This document shows, one piece after another, positions 63,731-64,000 of a DNA stretch of 64,000 nt. A program made the translations under genes and the position numbers. The first letter of the stretch is position 1. Every line of letters starts with the position of its first letter. Source of the stretch: Plumapathes pennacea (Eukaryota > Cnidaria > Anthozoa > Antipatharia > Myriopathidae); the NCBI GenBank assembly GCA_964036295.1, contig OZ038467.1, forward strand, positions 14,085,170-14,149,169. Reading direction: 5' to 3'. The notes under the pieces are model-generated. The model had not been told where the DNA came from. It did no database searches and saw only the letters and a program-made list of their open reading frames with translations.

Positions 63731-64000
63731 CTGCAATAAAAAGTTAAAGTGATTCAGGCACTTGACAACTTACAGTATTCTCCCAACTTGCCCTAAACAA
63801 AATGTGCCAATAGTGTTGGGAGAAAATTGAACCTGGTCAGTTTGAATCCAGCAAGGATGTCAATAATACAGTTGACTCACTAAGATACTGTACTGAAAGT
63901 AGTACTCGCTCTTCAGGGATAAATTAAATACCAGTAAATTGTACAGAATATAATTATAGTAACAATTACTATTTACTAAGAATTTTTGTTTGACCCATAT
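63731..64000. other. PRIM2 intron, no exon seen
   Basis: AT-rich sequence upstream of exon a on the minus strand. No further PRIM2 block is recognised before the window ends. Confidence 0.6.

Overview
This is eukaryotic, intron-rich, AT-rich animal DNA. Split genes with GT-AG introns, a metazoan-type DNA primase large subunit gene, a decayed ferlin and a heavy load of LINEs, Helitrons and MITEs all point to a metazoan. A reef coral or another anthozoan fits the style best, but that is an inference; nothing here proves the species. Only one gene looks functional.

Layout. 0-7.2 kb: twin short hairpins, several small tandem arrays, a foldback MITE and a broken LINE. 7.8-9.3 kb: two joined exons of an unrecognised gene whose stop codon comes from a MITE, then two more MITEs. 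9.8-12.3 kb: a second LINE relic, split precisely by a Helitron-like element. 13.2-24.4 kb: fragments of a ferlin (otoferlin-like) pseudogene on the + strand; the gap between them is filled by about 9 kb of an 82-bp minisatellite, itself carrying a second copy of the same Helitron.

24.9-57.6 kb: the dominant feature, a giant foldback. Two arms of about 8 kb (39.2-47.07 and 47.16-55.3 kb) are inverted copies around a 79-bp centre. Each arm is capped by a tandem array of a ~649-bp unit, also in inverted orientation: about 14 kb on the left and about 2.3 kb on the right. The unit contains a short element with its own inverted repeats and a tRNA-like B box. The arms carry mirrored copies of a LINE relic, a MITE, a 22-bp minisatellite, a tRNA-derived SINE head and a promoter-like motif cluster. 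No intact transposase or other large ORF was seen.

57.6-64.0 kb: three evenly spaced 18-bp near-palindromes, then eleven exons of PRIM2 on the minus strand, running from the middle of the protein to its stop codon. All four cysteines expected to hold the primase 4Fe-4S cluster are present. The 5' exons lie beyond the right edge of the window. PRIM2 has no visible functional link with the repeats to its left.
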